Counted from the stretch's first letter, positions 1 to 12,192 are shown. The stretch: DNA of 64,000 bases from Lineus longissimus (GCF_910592395.1 NC_088319.1:15128001-15192000), one strand, 5' to 3'. Made by a program: numbers and translations. The notes: a model not told the origin generated them from the letters alone.

Positions 1-449
1 TTCGAGTGCATTGACTAACTATCTATACACGTACTGCTACAGTTCTACTTTGAAGGGCAGGACATAGTGGTCCATTTGATCGCAAATGGTTATGTCGGGC
101 ACAATGAAACTTGACATCGACATTTGGCGATCAACGAACGAGTTGAACAGCCCCCTCCGACCTTGAAGCCATTCTGGTGTCATGTGTCTACACCCGAACC
201 GATATATGTATGTCGGAAAGTTATGTTCCTTATCATTGTCGGTTTAGATTGTCCTACCATGCTCCGCTCTGGTGGAGCTGCCAATTTGTCGGAAAACCCT
301 CGGCGAGACGCATCATTATAAGCCTAGATTTTAGCTTCCCCATCGCAGTGTTTGGTGAGAAAATTTCTCCGACGAGTGTAAATTGCTTGGCGTTTGTTTC
401 AACATTGTGTTCATGATAGCTTTTATGCTATCAATGTCTGGATGGAAAT

Positions 450-2586
450 ATGGCAGTCTCCACACGCTTCGAACTAGTCTCAGCCAACAAACAACTGCTT
501 CATGCAGATTTCATGATAAACTTTCAAAGATCATTCTTGGCATGTTGTTTAGTATGTGTTTTGCTACGATGTGATGGAATTAACGCCACATCTAAATGCC
601 ACGACCTGGCAAAAGGGTCGACATGCCAGATACATATACGGATAACGGATGTCAATTGCATCGAAATAGACGAGGTAGTTAATACAGTGGGATATCATAC
701 GTATCTACGCATCAAGGTAATGAATCAAATATAACAGTAAACAGCGTGGTAGTACATGTATTTTTTACCAGAAGATCGATTTCAATGCGTTATTACCAAA
801 TGTTTCTGTATATATTATCTGTGCAATATTCAATATCGGCATCACGCGCACATCCGGGTTACTGCACACAGAGCCTCGTCTTCAAAGGGCTTCCAAAATG
901 AGTCTTTCTGACAACTTTCAATTGATAAAATTGTGGCGATTTGTGTTAGTCTTCCTAAATGAACGGTATCGAGATTCGACTTACATCGTGTCAGTGATCT
1001 TAGATTATTGGTACTAGACACTAAGTTGAAGTTACTTAATTCCTATTCCGGATTCTACTTATTTCGGTTACTGAGTTGCTTATTCCCATCCGGGTACCAA
1101 TGACCGATCTTCTAACTGTTATGTTGGGGTTAGCATCGCTCTTTATTCCCTTTGAGTAATGACTTAAACCTTTTTACTAATAAAAACTCACTAAGTCATT
1201 GCATTGAGAATCAATAATCGGCAAATAACATGAGAGTCGGGTACAAGGAATAAGTAATAACTATTCAACGTAAGGCTGGAAATCATGGTCTGGTTGTTCA
1301 ATACATGTTTTGTCACAATGCTGGCGTTATCTGAACTTGGCGTTAGGTCACTAGTCTTTATTGACTTAACTGAAGGATATATCGCCGAATTAGGTTAACG
1401 CAAATGTCAGTGACTCGACAAAACTTGTTCTAAACAACCAGGCATCGGCATCCAGATTTTAATCGGGCGTCGGACGCTGTTGATCGTGGGAGTATGAATT
1501 GGACTCTACAGAGCCCTGTCCCAATGCCATCGTTTATATGTATATTAGGAGACGGAGACTCTGAGATACAGGCATCAGAAGAACTATTACTTCAATGTAC
1601 CTCCTAATGCTACTTTTGACCGGCGTAATCGGTGGATTTATGATTACTACGAGGAAATACATTCATTGGTATCATATAAATATACATATACTAGGGTTGA
1701 CCATGGAATATCGCACATCTTGCGAGATATATGTGTTTTTGATATCTACCGCAATGACGGTAACTGCACTAAAGAAATTGATATTTCGCCTATAAAGTAT
1801 ATGCCAGAAAGTCTAGGCTACCAGTTAGTTTTCGGAGATATCGTCGTGTATTGTGGCACGAGATACGGGTATGCTGTGATGATGCTGTTTAGTATTCACA
1901 GGGGGCGGGTAGTTGGTAGTATCGTAATACCCAAAGGCAGTACTTGCTACAGGACCTTGTCCCTCAGAAGACCCTGGGTGATCGGGTCAAAGATCTTGCT
2001 GATATGTATATCTGGTAAAAAGAGTCAGAGAAAGTACGGTAGGCGGGTATACGAGTGCTTCTTATTCAATGCTAGGTCGGTATCAGGTGATGTACTGCTC
2101 TCCGAAGAATTAAAAATTCCCATGAGGGAGAATCATGTTGGGGGGTATTCTACAGGCAATAAAGACATCCTGTTTGTGACCTGGGAAAGGCCGCGGATTT
2201 GTTTATATTTATGCAAGCGTTCGTCAAACTACCAAGAGATATTGAAAATCAAAACTGTAGAACATAAAATTCCGCGTGATGACCTCAAGCCTTTCATCTA
2301 TTGGAATAGTCAGCTGCAGTTCCTCGTTGTTAGAAAAAGCGGTGGGCTCGGCCGGCCTTTGAGGATTATCGAAATCGGGCGTATCGCAAGGTGCGGACTT
2401 TTGAACCAGACCCATGCCGAAGATATAGAAGGTTTTTTTGAGGATTATAACACCAGAGGCATCCAACCCATTCTTATGATTGGATATCGTGTCTATGCTA
2501 TAATGGAATCCAAAGAGGTATTGCCAGATGGCAGAATAACAAAGTCGGTGAAGTATATGAAGGTTTATGGATTGACTGGGTCATGA
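450..2586 (+). CDS. Secretory-pathway beta-propeller-like protein, copy A (olfactomedin-like?)
   Basis: Two-exon gene. Exon 1 is 450-716 (donor AAG|gtaatg) and exon 2 is 1549-2586 (acceptor tatattag|GAG). The intron is phase 0 and the product would be 434 aa. ATG 450 has a good Kozak context (A at -3, G at +4); an internal ATG at 513 would give 413 aa with a conventional signal peptide. A hydrophobic core at about residues 29-39 suggests entry to the secretory pathway. Exon 2 shows regularly spaced hydrophobic beta-strand blocks (YQLVFGDIVVY, VIGSKILLI, KDILFVTW, LQFLVV, ILMIGYRVYAI), as in a propeller. The spacing and the C-terminal block recall olfactomedin domains, but no diagnostic motif is certain. 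The reading frame is kept across three diverged copies with in-frame indels, which argues that it is a real gene. The function is unknown. Confidence 0.65.
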
Positions 2587-2749
2587 GGTGATAGAATAGT
2601 ACGGACGGACTTAAGAAACAGGCATCCTAAAGCGCTCAACAAACGAGAGATTTTTGTCGCTGAGGAATGCATTATTGCAATATCATCATAATGCAGTCAT
2701 TGCAAAGTTGGGATATTTCAAAAATTGTCTGTTTTGACACAAATTGTCA

Positions 2750-3030
2750 GAGGTTCTCGTGTACGGTAAGGACGTTCTAAAGGCACGACACACAAAACCT
2801 GTTTGATTCACCAATAATTGAATGATAATGTAAATTTTGTGTGAAATGTAACCACCTGATATTTCCACTGAGCTGTTGTCTCTGAATTTTTGTTGCTCTG
2901 TGACTTGTTGTGGAACCAATTGCTGGCCCAAAAGAAATTGGCGTCTTTTAAGGCAAATACTATGCCAAAGAGAGCAATGACAAAGGCATGAAATCCCAGG
3001 AACACTGAGGTGTTTTGAGGTCGTATCGAA
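2750..3030 (+). pseudogene. Relic of the GPCR locus (intron/upstream fragment) in unit A
   Basis: Bases around 2770-2797 (ggacgttctaaaggcacgac...) match the sequence upstream of the intact GPCR genes (9105-9130, 12920-12950). From about 2801 the sequence instead matches the GPCR intron (gtttgattcaccaataattg, as at 13582) and stays similar to about 3025. GPCR exon 1 is therefore deleted between the two blocks, and exon 2 is absent beyond about 3040. This is a dead remnant showing that unit A once carried the receptor as well. Confidence 0.8.
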
Positions 3031-3040
3031 GGCCACGGTC

Positions 3041-4958
3041 ACCCAACCCCGACAGTGTTACAACAGCCAACAGAACTGGATCGTATGATAAACTTCCACT
3101 TCGACTTACTGTAAACCGCTAAATATTCACGCCTCTTACACAATTTTTCGATTTGCAAATATTTCTAAAAAAGGTAAATTTTCGCGATTTCTGATGATAA
3201 ATGTATATAACTAAACGTTCAATATATTGTACACTTTGGCTCCATTTAACGTAAGAGCCAATATTTTCAACAACTCCCTCCCGTAACTCGAACTGCAATA
3301 ACGAATAGCACAGTGTCATCGCCAAGTTTAACCGGCCGATGCTGCACGCGGTTCATTCGAAAGCCCAGGAGGATCTTTCGAAGAACGAAATACGAAATTC
3401 GAAATTTGATCTTGGAAATTCGAAGTAACTGTTCGAATCGAGAATTTTGTATTCAGAATAATCATTTGGGCTTTCGCACACACAGGATATTGAGATTCTA
3501 CGTGAGTTTATGGTACATCACTAGTCTTAGCCAAAAACTACTATCCTGGACGCATTAACCCTTTATTAACCCATCTTTCCTTTTCGATTACTTACTTATC
3601 GATTCATCCTGAATACTTATCGCTTTCATGATATATCAGTATCGATCCCAAAATGCAGTTGGTATTTTGTTGGAAATCAATCAAGACAGAAATATTCATC
3701 TATGAAGACAATGGTAATAGATCATGGATAACATGTACACTCACTCGTTACTTAATGATTGAGACTTTTACATGGCAGTTTGTTAGTGATCTCTAATTTT
3801 CTCAATATTAGTGAGGTTTTGCAATTATGCAGCTTTTACAACCCTTGAATGAAGTACGAAGTACGAAGGTCTGTGCTGTCAGCAAGTCCGGCGGGAATAC
3901 TTTCCATATATGACGTTCGTAAATCAATGTCAGGACTGCGGTCTTTATTAAATCACAACGTTTCAAGTAGAACCTACATTTAGGAAGTTATCCGAATATT
4001 CATGCATTTAAATTCATTACTCCGTTACGGTATAGGCCGATGAATGTTCAAGCTTTTTGTGATGGCTGAGCGATAAATACAGTGTAGAGCTGACGATTTA
4101 TCGCACTAGATGTTGCAGTCACGTCTCACCTGCACGTTCCTGGCGTCGTTGCTTCACTTGGTCCAGTTTGAGGGAAACGTCGCAGTAATCGTCCTGAGTC
4201 AAGTGGTCGCAAACAACACAATCGCAATGCCGAACTCAAATATTCTTTTCATACACTGTTTTCCTGATTGTCTCCAGTTTCATTTAATCTCGTCTGGGCA
4301 GTTAAAAATATGTGTGATTATGGCTGGAGCCGAATCGGAATCACACCGCTACGACAACAACGTATAAAGGCAGGTTTCCTCTGAGGGCGATTGCGAGAAC
4401 GCACAGTCAGAGGCGCGGATGCAGGATTTTTCGAAATTTTTGAAAATTAAGCAAGGCTATTTAGTTTGCCCCCAAAATCTTGTCATGTAAGAGAGTGTTT
4501 CTATTTTACCCACGGCCTACGCCTTTAGTCGTTGGGATAAGAAGTCGAGACAGTTCTGCAGTATGTGGGCTGTCGGAGATGATGGCACTCCCGTACTGGC
4601 AGAGGACTGTGCTCTGTCCACTACGCCCAGCCTATGTCTACATTTACGTGGGCTAGTAAGCCACAGTGTTGAGTATACGTCGAGTGAATCTTCGTTAGAT
4701 TCACTCATCGTTCTAACGGTTACTACCCATGTCCTCGTTATACATATTCTGGACCCGGTTTATTACAGAAAATTCTTGAAACAGAGATAGGCTGCGGATA
4801 TATACGATTGATAGCAAAATCCCTGGTTGTTTTTCAAAAACATGTTATGATTATTTTAATGACAAACACGTTCCGGACCATGCGATGGTAGCAAAAATAC
4901 TCATAAAGTCAGTCTTGCAATGATTGTGAACTCGCAGATGTTGTCGTTTTAGCCCACG
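3041..4958. other. Intergenic spacer between units A and B
   Basis: No convincing coding exon was found. It is an AT-rich stretch with short overlapping ORFs only. A small hairpin (gagtgaatc / gattcactc arms) lies at about 4682-4708, and an imperfect palindromic cluster built on TTCGAA/GAAATTCG lies at 3375-3450. Confidence 0.6.
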
Positions 4959-5576
4959 CTTCGAGTGCATTGACAAACTATCTATGCACGTACTGCTACA
5001 GTTCTACTTTGAAGGGCAGGACATAGTGGTCCATTTGATTGCAAATGTTTATGTCGAGCACAGTGAATCTTGACATCGACATTTGGCGATCAACGAACGA
5101 GTTGAACAGCCCCCTCCGACCTTGAAGCCAGTCTGGTCCATTTCGTCACGATATCGTTCCGGATAATCCATAGTAGAAACAAATTACCTCTAACAATACA
5201 AATATAAAATTTCACGGACTTTATAATCTTAACACACCCTATAAATTGCCATTGTCGGCAGTACCATTTTTTCACCATAATCAGTGCGTGAGATGGCGAA
5301 TATTTATTTCATGTGTCTACACCTGAACCGTTACATGTATGTCGGGGCTCCATTTCCGATCTCCTGGGGGTTTCTGCCTTGGGGAACTAACTCATGGATC
5401 GAATAAGGAAGAACATCCGCACGAGATAATTGTTATACGTACTTGATGTTTATTACTCTCATCTCTTGGAGCTTTGTCGAAACTTGTCAAACTTAAGATG
5501 GAACATGAACTCTCGCTGAAGGGAGAGACAGTTTATATCCAGGAACCAACCAACCAGGATACAGGGAATGAACCGC

Positions 5577-6020
5577 AATGCGCCACTGCGCCACTGCATC
5601 ACGAATACGTCACTGCGCCACTGTACCACGAATACGCCACTGCGCCACTGCGCCACTACCACGAATACGCCACTGCGCCACTGCACCACGAATACGCCAC
5701 TGCGTCACTGCGCCACTGTACCACGAATACGCCACTGCGCCACTGCGCCACTGCGCCAATGCATCACGAATACGTCACTGCGCCACTGTACCACGAATAC
5801 GCCACTGCGCCACTGCGCCACTGCGCCACTGCACCACGAATACGCCACTGCGCCACTGCGCCACTGCATCACGAATACGTCACTGCGCCACTGTGCCACT
5901 GCACCACGAATACGCCACCAATCAGGAGGCCAGCAGCGTACTGCAATGCACCGAGGCAATGCGCAAAATACGCCACCAATCATAAGGCCAGCAGCGTACC
6001 GCAATGCGCCGGGCAATGCC
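5577..6020. repeat. GC-rich minisatellite (CGCCACTG / CACCACGAATA units)
   Basis: From 5577 to about 5918 the sequence is an array of the octamer-like block GCGCCACT interspersed with TGCACCACGAATAC variants, arranged in higher-order units of about 27-36 bp. It is followed by two copies of a 58-bp repeat (cgccaccaat at 5913 and 5971). It lies inside the inserted segment of unit B and is absent from A and C. All three plus frames and one minus frame are open across it. That is a by-product of the repeat composition, and the peptides are low-complexity His/Thr/Pro/Arg strings. Confidence 0.9.
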
Positions 6021-6359
6021 GCAGTCAGTTCAAATCCTCTCACCTGTACACATTTGGGTCCTGCATAGAGCCTACCTGTCCGTTTAGGAATAGTGCAAGG
6101 TGAATACATTGAAATACAATATGATTACAGTTATGTTCACTATCATTGTCGGTTTAGGTTGTCCCACCATGCTCCGCTCTGGTGGAACTGCCAATTTGCC
6201 GGAAAACCCGCGGTGAGACGCATCATTTTAAGCCTAGATTTTAGCTTCACCATCGCAGTGTTTGGTGAGAAAATTTCTCCAACGAGTGTAAATTGCTTGG
6301 CGTTTGTTTCAACATTGTGCTCATGATAGCTTCTATGCTATCAATGTCTGGATGGAAAT

Positions 6360-8486
6360 ATGGCAGTGTCCACACGCTTCGAACTAGTCTCAGCCAACAA
6401 ACAACTGCTTCATGCAGATTTCATAATAAACTTTCAAAGATCATTCTTGGCATGTTGTTTAGTATGTGTTTTGCTACGATGTGATGGAATTAACGCCGCA
6501 TCTAAATGGCACGACCTGGCAAAAGGGTCGACATGCCAGATACATATACGGATAACGGATGTCAATTGCATCGAAATAGACGAGGTAGTTAATACAGTGG
6601 GATATCATACGTATCTACGCATCAAGGTAATGAATCAAATATAACAGTAAACAGCGTGGTAGTACATGTATTTTTTACCAGAAGATCGATTTCAATGCGT
6701 TATTACCAAATGTTTCTGTATATATTATCTGTGCAATATTCAATATCGGCATCACGCGCACATCCGGGTTACTGCACACAGAGCCTCGTCTTCAAAGGGC
6801 TTCCAAAATGAGTCTTTCTGACAACTTTCAATTGATAAAATTGTGGCGATTTGTGTTAGTCTTCCTAAATGAACGGTATCGAGATTCGACTTACATCGTG
6901 TCAGTGATCTTAGATTATTGGTACTAGACACTAAGTTGAAGTTACTTAATTCCTATTCCGGATTCTACTTATTTCGGTTACTGAGTTGCTTATTCCCATC
7001 CGGGTACCACCGATCTTCTAACTGTTATGTTGGGGTTAGCATCGCTCTTTATTCCCTTTGAGTAATGACTTAAACCTTTTTACTAATAAAACCTCACTAA
7101 GTCATTGCATTGAGAATCAAGAATCGGCAAATAACATGAGAGTCGGGTATAAGGAATAAGTAATAACTATTCAACGTAAGGCTGGAAATCATGGTCTTGT
7201 TGTTCAATACATGTTTTGTCACAATGCTGGCGTTATCTGAACTTGGCGTTAGGTCACTAGTCTTTATTGACTTAACTGAAGGATATATCGCCGAATTAGG
7301 TCAACGCAAATGTCAGTGACTCGACAAAACTTGTTCTAAACAACCAGGCATCGGCATTCAGATTTTAATCGGGCGTCGGACGCTGTTGATCGTGGGAGTA
7401 TGAATTGGACTCTACAGAGCCCTATCGCAATGCCATCGTTTATATATATATTAGGAGACGGAGACTCTGAGATACAGGCATCAGAAGAACTATTACTTCA
7501 ATGTACCTCCTAATGCTACTTTTGACCGGCGTAATCGGTGGATTTATGATTACTACGAGGAAATACATTCATTGGTATCATATACATGTACACGTACTAG
7601 GGTTGACCATCGAATATCATACATCATGCGAGATATATGTGTTTTTGATATCTACCGCAATGACGGTAACTGCACTAAAGAAATTGATATTTCGCCTATA
7701 AAGTATATGCCAGAAAGTCTAGGCTACCAGTTAGTTTTCGGAGATATCGTCGTGTATTGTAGGACGAGATACAGGTATGCTGTGATGATGCTGTTTAGTA
7801 TTCACAGGGGGCGGGTAGTTGGTAGTATCGTAATACCCAAAGGCAGTACTTGCTACAGGACCTCGTCCCTCAGAAGACCCTGGGTGATCGGGTCAAAGAT
7901 CTTGTTGATACCTGGTAAAAAGAGTCAGGGAAAGTACGGTAGGCGGGTATACGAGTACTTCTTATTCAATGCTATGTCGGTATCAGGAGATGTACTGCTC
8001 TCCGAAGAATTAAAAATTCCCCTGAGGGAGAATCTTGTTGTGGTGTATTCTACAGGCAATAAAGACATCCTGTTTGTGACCTGGGAAAGGCCGCGGATTT
8101 GTTTATATATATGCAAGCGTTCGTCAAACTACCAAGAGATATTGAAAATTAAAACTGTAGAACATAAAATTCCGCGTGATGACCACAAGCCTTTCATCTA
8201 TTGGAATAGTCAGCTGCAGTTCCTAGTTGTTAGAAAAAGCGGTGGGCTCGGCCGGCCTTTGAGGATTATCGAAATCGGGCGTATCGCAAGGTGCGGACTT
8301 TTGAACCAGACCCATGCCGAAGATATAGAAGTTTTTTTTGAGGATTATAACAGCAGAAGCATCCAACCCATTCTTATGATTGGATATCGTGTCTATGCTA
8401 TAATGGAATCCAAAGAGGTATTGCCAGATGGCAGAATAACAAAGTCAGTGAAGTATATGAAGGTTTATGGCTTGACTGGGTCATGA
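6360..8486 (+). CDS. Secretory-pathway beta-propeller-like protein, copy B
   Basis: Paralogue of the gene at 450-2586 with the same structure: exon 1 is 6360-6626, exon 2 is 7455-8486 (acceptor tatatattag|GAG), the intron is phase 0 and the product is 432 aa. The internal ATG found in copy A (513) is ATA here (6423), so only the upstream ATG at 6360 remains. That supports the upstream start in both copies. The hydrophobic N-terminal segment and the propeller-like exon 2 blocks are preserved. Relative to copy A there is a 6-nt in-frame deletion near 7910. It lies about 920 bp upstream of a GPCR gene in the same orientation. No known function was recognised; an olfactomedin-like fold is a guess. 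Confidence 0.62.
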
Positions 8487-9406
8487 GTTGGTAGAATAGT
8501 ACGGACCGACTTAAGAAACAGGCATCCTAAAGCGCTCAACAAACTAGAGATTTTTGTCGCTGAGGAATGCAATATCGCATGCGCAAAAGCTCTCGTTTGT
8601 GTCGGTCATCGAATTAGATTCCTGTAACACTATATTTTCATCCCGTGGACAACTTTAAAGGGATAATATAGGCAGCAGCTAGGCAGGCAAGATAAAATTA
8701 TACAAAGTCGCCAATAGGGGTCTCTCACATTTCACAGTAGGTCGAAATGGTTCACGCTTGTACGTGGGATATTTAGTGCGACCAAGGGCTCTTACTGTGT
8801 ATACTAGTCAATTGAAGATGGCCGAATTAGCCCCTCTCCTCCTGCCTATAGTCCCCTTTGAGGTTTTTTCAATCTCAAAGTTTTAATTTTAACTACTAAT
8901 ATCTAAATTTGAAATCGTAAGACGACCTCCCATAGTAGTGCGATGATGTTTGTATGTATCAAAGCTTGTATCAGTTTATTACATTATTATGGACAGTTGG
9001 CTTATTTTAAACCTTGCCTGAGGCACGTTCATGAATGGATGGGGAAAATCAGAAGTACTGTTTGAAACATGAGGATATATTTCATATAGATGATGCTATA
9101 TTAAGGACGTTCTAAAGGTACGACACACAAAACTTCAATTACCCATTATGAGGGTTTCTCCGAGACACGCTATCCTTTTCGTTTTCACCCCGTGTGCCAT
9201 CCATCGCAGGGCCATTGATACTGGGTGCAACAAAACCTCTACCACAATAATTCACCTTCGAATTGTAGCCACGTTGTCTTTGCTGTAAAAAGGCAATACG
9301 TTGTACAGTATCACACTGGTTGTAAGTCAGTCAACAGTTTTTAAAATCAAGTAAATTCGAACTTCAGACAGACTAAAACAACGGGTAGGACAAGGTTTTA
9401 AAAAAA
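8487..9406 (+). other. Intergenic region upstream of GPCR copy 1
   Basis: No coding exon was seen. The ends (8487-8702 and about 8900-9406) match unit C closely (12193-12405 and about 12690-13211), whereas 8703 to about 8890 does not. It presumably contains the 3' UTR of the propeller gene and the promoter and 5' UTR of the GPCR. The start is preceded by an A-tract (aaaaaaATGG). Confidence 0.6.
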
Positions 9407-10767
9407 ATGGCTGAGAGCCTACTTAACAGCACCGACGCTTTGGAGCCAGCTCATGGAGACCCTGCCATTTCCATGATGATAGCCATTACAGAAGTTCTTG
9501 TCAAATGGTGGCCGATTGTCACAATTACCTTTGGCATCTCTGGGAATCTCATGTCCTTCCTGGTGACCACGAAGAAGGACAACCGGCTGATAAGTTGCTG
9601 TATCTACATGGCTGGTTTGAGTATTGTCGACACGTTTGTCCTGGTCGGAGTGATGTTGTATAAAGCGCTGGTCTCACATGGACTGGGGAACAACTTGCAT
9701 GCAAACTTGGTGTTTCTAAGGTTAGTCGTTTTTCTTCCATTGGTATCCTGGTCATAATCCACCAGCATCGATCAGGTTTGATTCACCAATTATAATTGAA
9801 TGATAATGTAAAATTTGTGTGAAATGTAACCACCTGATATTTCCACTGAGCTGTTGTCTCTGAATTTTTGTTGATCCCAGGAACACAGAGGTGTTGAAAG
9901 GTCGTATCGAAGGCCTCGGTCACCCAAGAAAAACAACTCATCGGTCTGCCTTTAAACATGATGAGCACTTATTAGGAGAGGACTATAGGTCCCAGGGAAT
10001 ATGAATTACTATTAGCACCAGAGTATAGCGGCCGGGCCGCCACTGCCTAGAAGATGGTCATTTTTTCTTCTAAAACTGTGCTTTGTCTTTTCTTGCTTCT
10101 CAGCTTTATTTGGTACGATACAGATACTTTTGCGATAACTTCTGGACTTTTCCTCGCCGAAATGAGCATAGACCGCGCGATCGCAGTCATGTACCCAATG
10201 AGAGTCGCCACGATCTGTACCGCCTCACGCGCGGTCAAGGTTACTGTCATCACAGCCTCGATTGAGATTATCTTCAACATCCAAGCCTTCTTTTCGTACA
10301 AGTTACCTAATCCACCGAACGGTGCACTGTTACGCAACGTACCGGCGGCCCGATGGATGGAAACGCTCTTAAACATGTACCAACTCGTCATAGGTACAAT
10401 TCTACCGTTTTCAATCTTGATTATCTGCAACAGTGTAATAATATTCGGGGTGCGTCGAGCAGCCTCAGTCAGGAGGAAAATCGAATCAAAAGAACGCAAG
10501 TTGAAAGAAGCAAACTTGACTGTACTACTTTTGATGACATCATTTGCTTATCTCGTTTGTTCGATTCCGAAAAGATTCTACGAAGCGGTGGTGAATTATG
10601 ACGATCTTACTGACCCCTATTGGTCGGCGCGGTACTGGTTACAATGGTGGGTATGCACTGAAATGTGGCACTTGAATTTCGCCATAAATTTCTATGTATA
10701 TTTCCTCGGCGGAGGGACGAAGTTCCGCAAGGATGCGAAAGAAGTATTGACTAGATGTTATAATTGA
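9407..10767 (+). CDS. Rhodopsin-class (class A) GPCR, copy 1
   Basis: Two exons: 9407-9720 (donor CTAAG|gttag) and 10104-10767 (acceptor cttctcag|CTTT). The spliced codon AG|C restores one frame of 325 aa. Seven membrane segments are visible: TM1 with a GN motif (ISGNLMSFLV), TM2 with LSIVD, TM3 ending IDR at 127-129 (the E/DRY position), TM4-TM6, and TM7 with NFYVY in place of NPxxY. An N-glycosylation site (NST) lies near the N terminus. The basic intracellular loop 3 and the short GGGTKFRKDAKE tail resemble invertebrate neuropeptide-type orphan receptors. The ligand is unknown. It is the direct neighbour of, and co-duplicated with, the propeller-like gene. It differs from copy 2 at 8 of 325 residues. 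Confidence 0.92.
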
Positions 10768-11154
10768 GCGGGCTTCTTCATTTTTGCTAATTGCCTGAAC
10801 GCTTATTTTATATAAAAATGTTAAAACAATCGCATATATCAAGGCTGCTTTCGAAACCCTCGGCATAATGTTACTTGAGTGAACGCCCCAGAGAATCATT
10901 ACTTGTCAATAACTTTGTTGTAGTGGTCAGCGCTGTCAGTGGTGTTAAACTGACATTGATGCGCCACGATCGGCGGCTCACTCGATCATCAATATGCCTT
11001 AAGGTGTCGCCGCTATATTGCAACCGGAGCAAATCAATGAATTATCTGCGTCAAAATAGCAGTGACATCTTACTTTTTGGTCTTATCGATCGTGGGAGTA
11101 TGAATTGGACTCTACAGAGCCCTATCGCAATGCCATCGTTTATATATATATTAG

Positions 11155-12192
11155 GAGACGGAGACTCTGAGATACAGGCATCAGAAGAACTATTACTTCA
11201 ATGTACATGTACCTCCTAATGCTACTTTTGACCGGCGTAATCGGTGGATTTATGATTACTACGAGGAAATACATTCATTGGTATCATATACATGTACACG
11301 TACTAGGGTTGACCATCGAATATCGTACATCATGCGAGATATATGTGTTTTTGATATCTACCGCAATGACGGTAACTGCACTAAAGAAATTGATATTTCG
11401 CCTATAAAGTATATGCCAGAAAGTCTAGGCTACCAGTTAGTTTTCGGAGATATCGTCGTGTATTGTAGGACGAGATACAGGTATGCTGTGATGATGCTGT
11501 TTAGTATTCACAGGGGGCGGGTAGTTGGTAGTATCGTAATACCCAAAGGCAGTACTTGCTACAGGAACTCGTCCCTCAGAAGACCCTGGGTGATCGGGTC
11601 AAAGATCTTGTTGATACCTGGTAAAAAGAGTCAGGGAAAGTACGGTAGGCGGGTATACGAGTACTTCTTATTCAATGCTATGTCGGTATCAGGAGATGTA
11701 CTGCTCTCCGAAGAATTAAAAATTCCCCTGAGAGAGAATCTTGTTGTGGTGTATTCTACAGGCAATAAAGACATCCTGTTTGTGACCTGGGAAAGGCCGC
11801 GGATTTGTTTATATTTATGCAAGCGTTCGTCAAACTACCAAGAGATATTGAAAATCAAAACTGTAGAACATAAAATTCCGCGTGATGACCACAAGCCTTT
11901 CATCTATTGGAATAGTCAGCTGCAGTTCCTCGTTGTCAGAAAAAGCGGTGGGCTCGGCCGGCCTTTGAGGATTATCGAAATCGGGCGTATCGCAAGGTGC
12001 GGACTTTTGAACCAGACCCATGCCGAAGATATAGAAGTTTTTTTTGAGGATTATAACAGCAGAAGCATCCAACCCATTCTTATGATTGGATATCGTGTCT
12101 ATGCTATAATGGAATCCAAAGAGGTATTGCCAGATGGCAGAATAACAAAGTCAGTGAAGTATATGAAGGTTTATGGCTTGACTGGGTCATGA
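11155..12192 (+). pseudogene. Propeller-like gene copy C: terminal exon only
   Basis: This is an intact copy of exon 2 (345 codons, acceptor tatatatattag|GAG kept, same stop). It differs from copy B at 2 residues in the last 304 and by a 6-nt in-frame insertion near 11205. No exon 1 lies upstream, because the sequence before 11087 is the 3' flank of GPCR copy 1. It is either a 5'-truncated pseudogene or an alternative terminal exon for exon 1 at 6360-6626, spliced over the first GPCR gene. The completely open frame suggests a recent origin or continuing use. Confidence 0.75.

Larger units (their letters stand above)
1..3040 (+). repeat. Tandem segmental duplication, unit A (oldest)
   Basis: This is the first of three related units. 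Bases 1-170 match 4960-5132, and about 220-2666 match about 6131-8566. It contains a complete propeller-like gene and, from about 2750 to 3030, a fragment of the GPCR locus. Its left edge lies outside the window or at base 1. Its propeller protein differs from unit B at about 22 positions plus a 2-residue indel over the last ~305 residues. Units B and C differ from each other at only 2 positions over the same stretch, so A separated earlier. Similarity was judged by eye, without an alignment program. Confidence 0.9.
4959..11086 (+). repeat. Tandem segmental duplication, unit B
   Basis: This unit carries both the propeller-like gene and the GPCR gene. Its left part aligns with unit A but is interrupted twice, at about 5133-5309 and at 5347-6130. 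The second interruption contains a minisatellite. From about 7389 onward it aligns with unit C (11087 onward). The right boundary at about 11086 is the B/C junction, where the GPCR 3' flank is joined directly to propeller-gene intron sequence. Confidence 0.9.

Noticed and set aside
1595-1795. 66-codon ORF with a hydrophobic N terminus overlapping propeller exon 2 (also at 7501 and 11201)
   Set aside because: It lies in a different frame from the conserved 345-codon exon, which is supported by splice phase and in-frame indels; treated as a shadow frame.
5474-6109. Overlapping 135-209-codon ORFs in several frames on both strands
   Set aside because: They are produced by a stop-free short tandem repeat; the peptides are low-complexity and the array is missing from the paralogous units.
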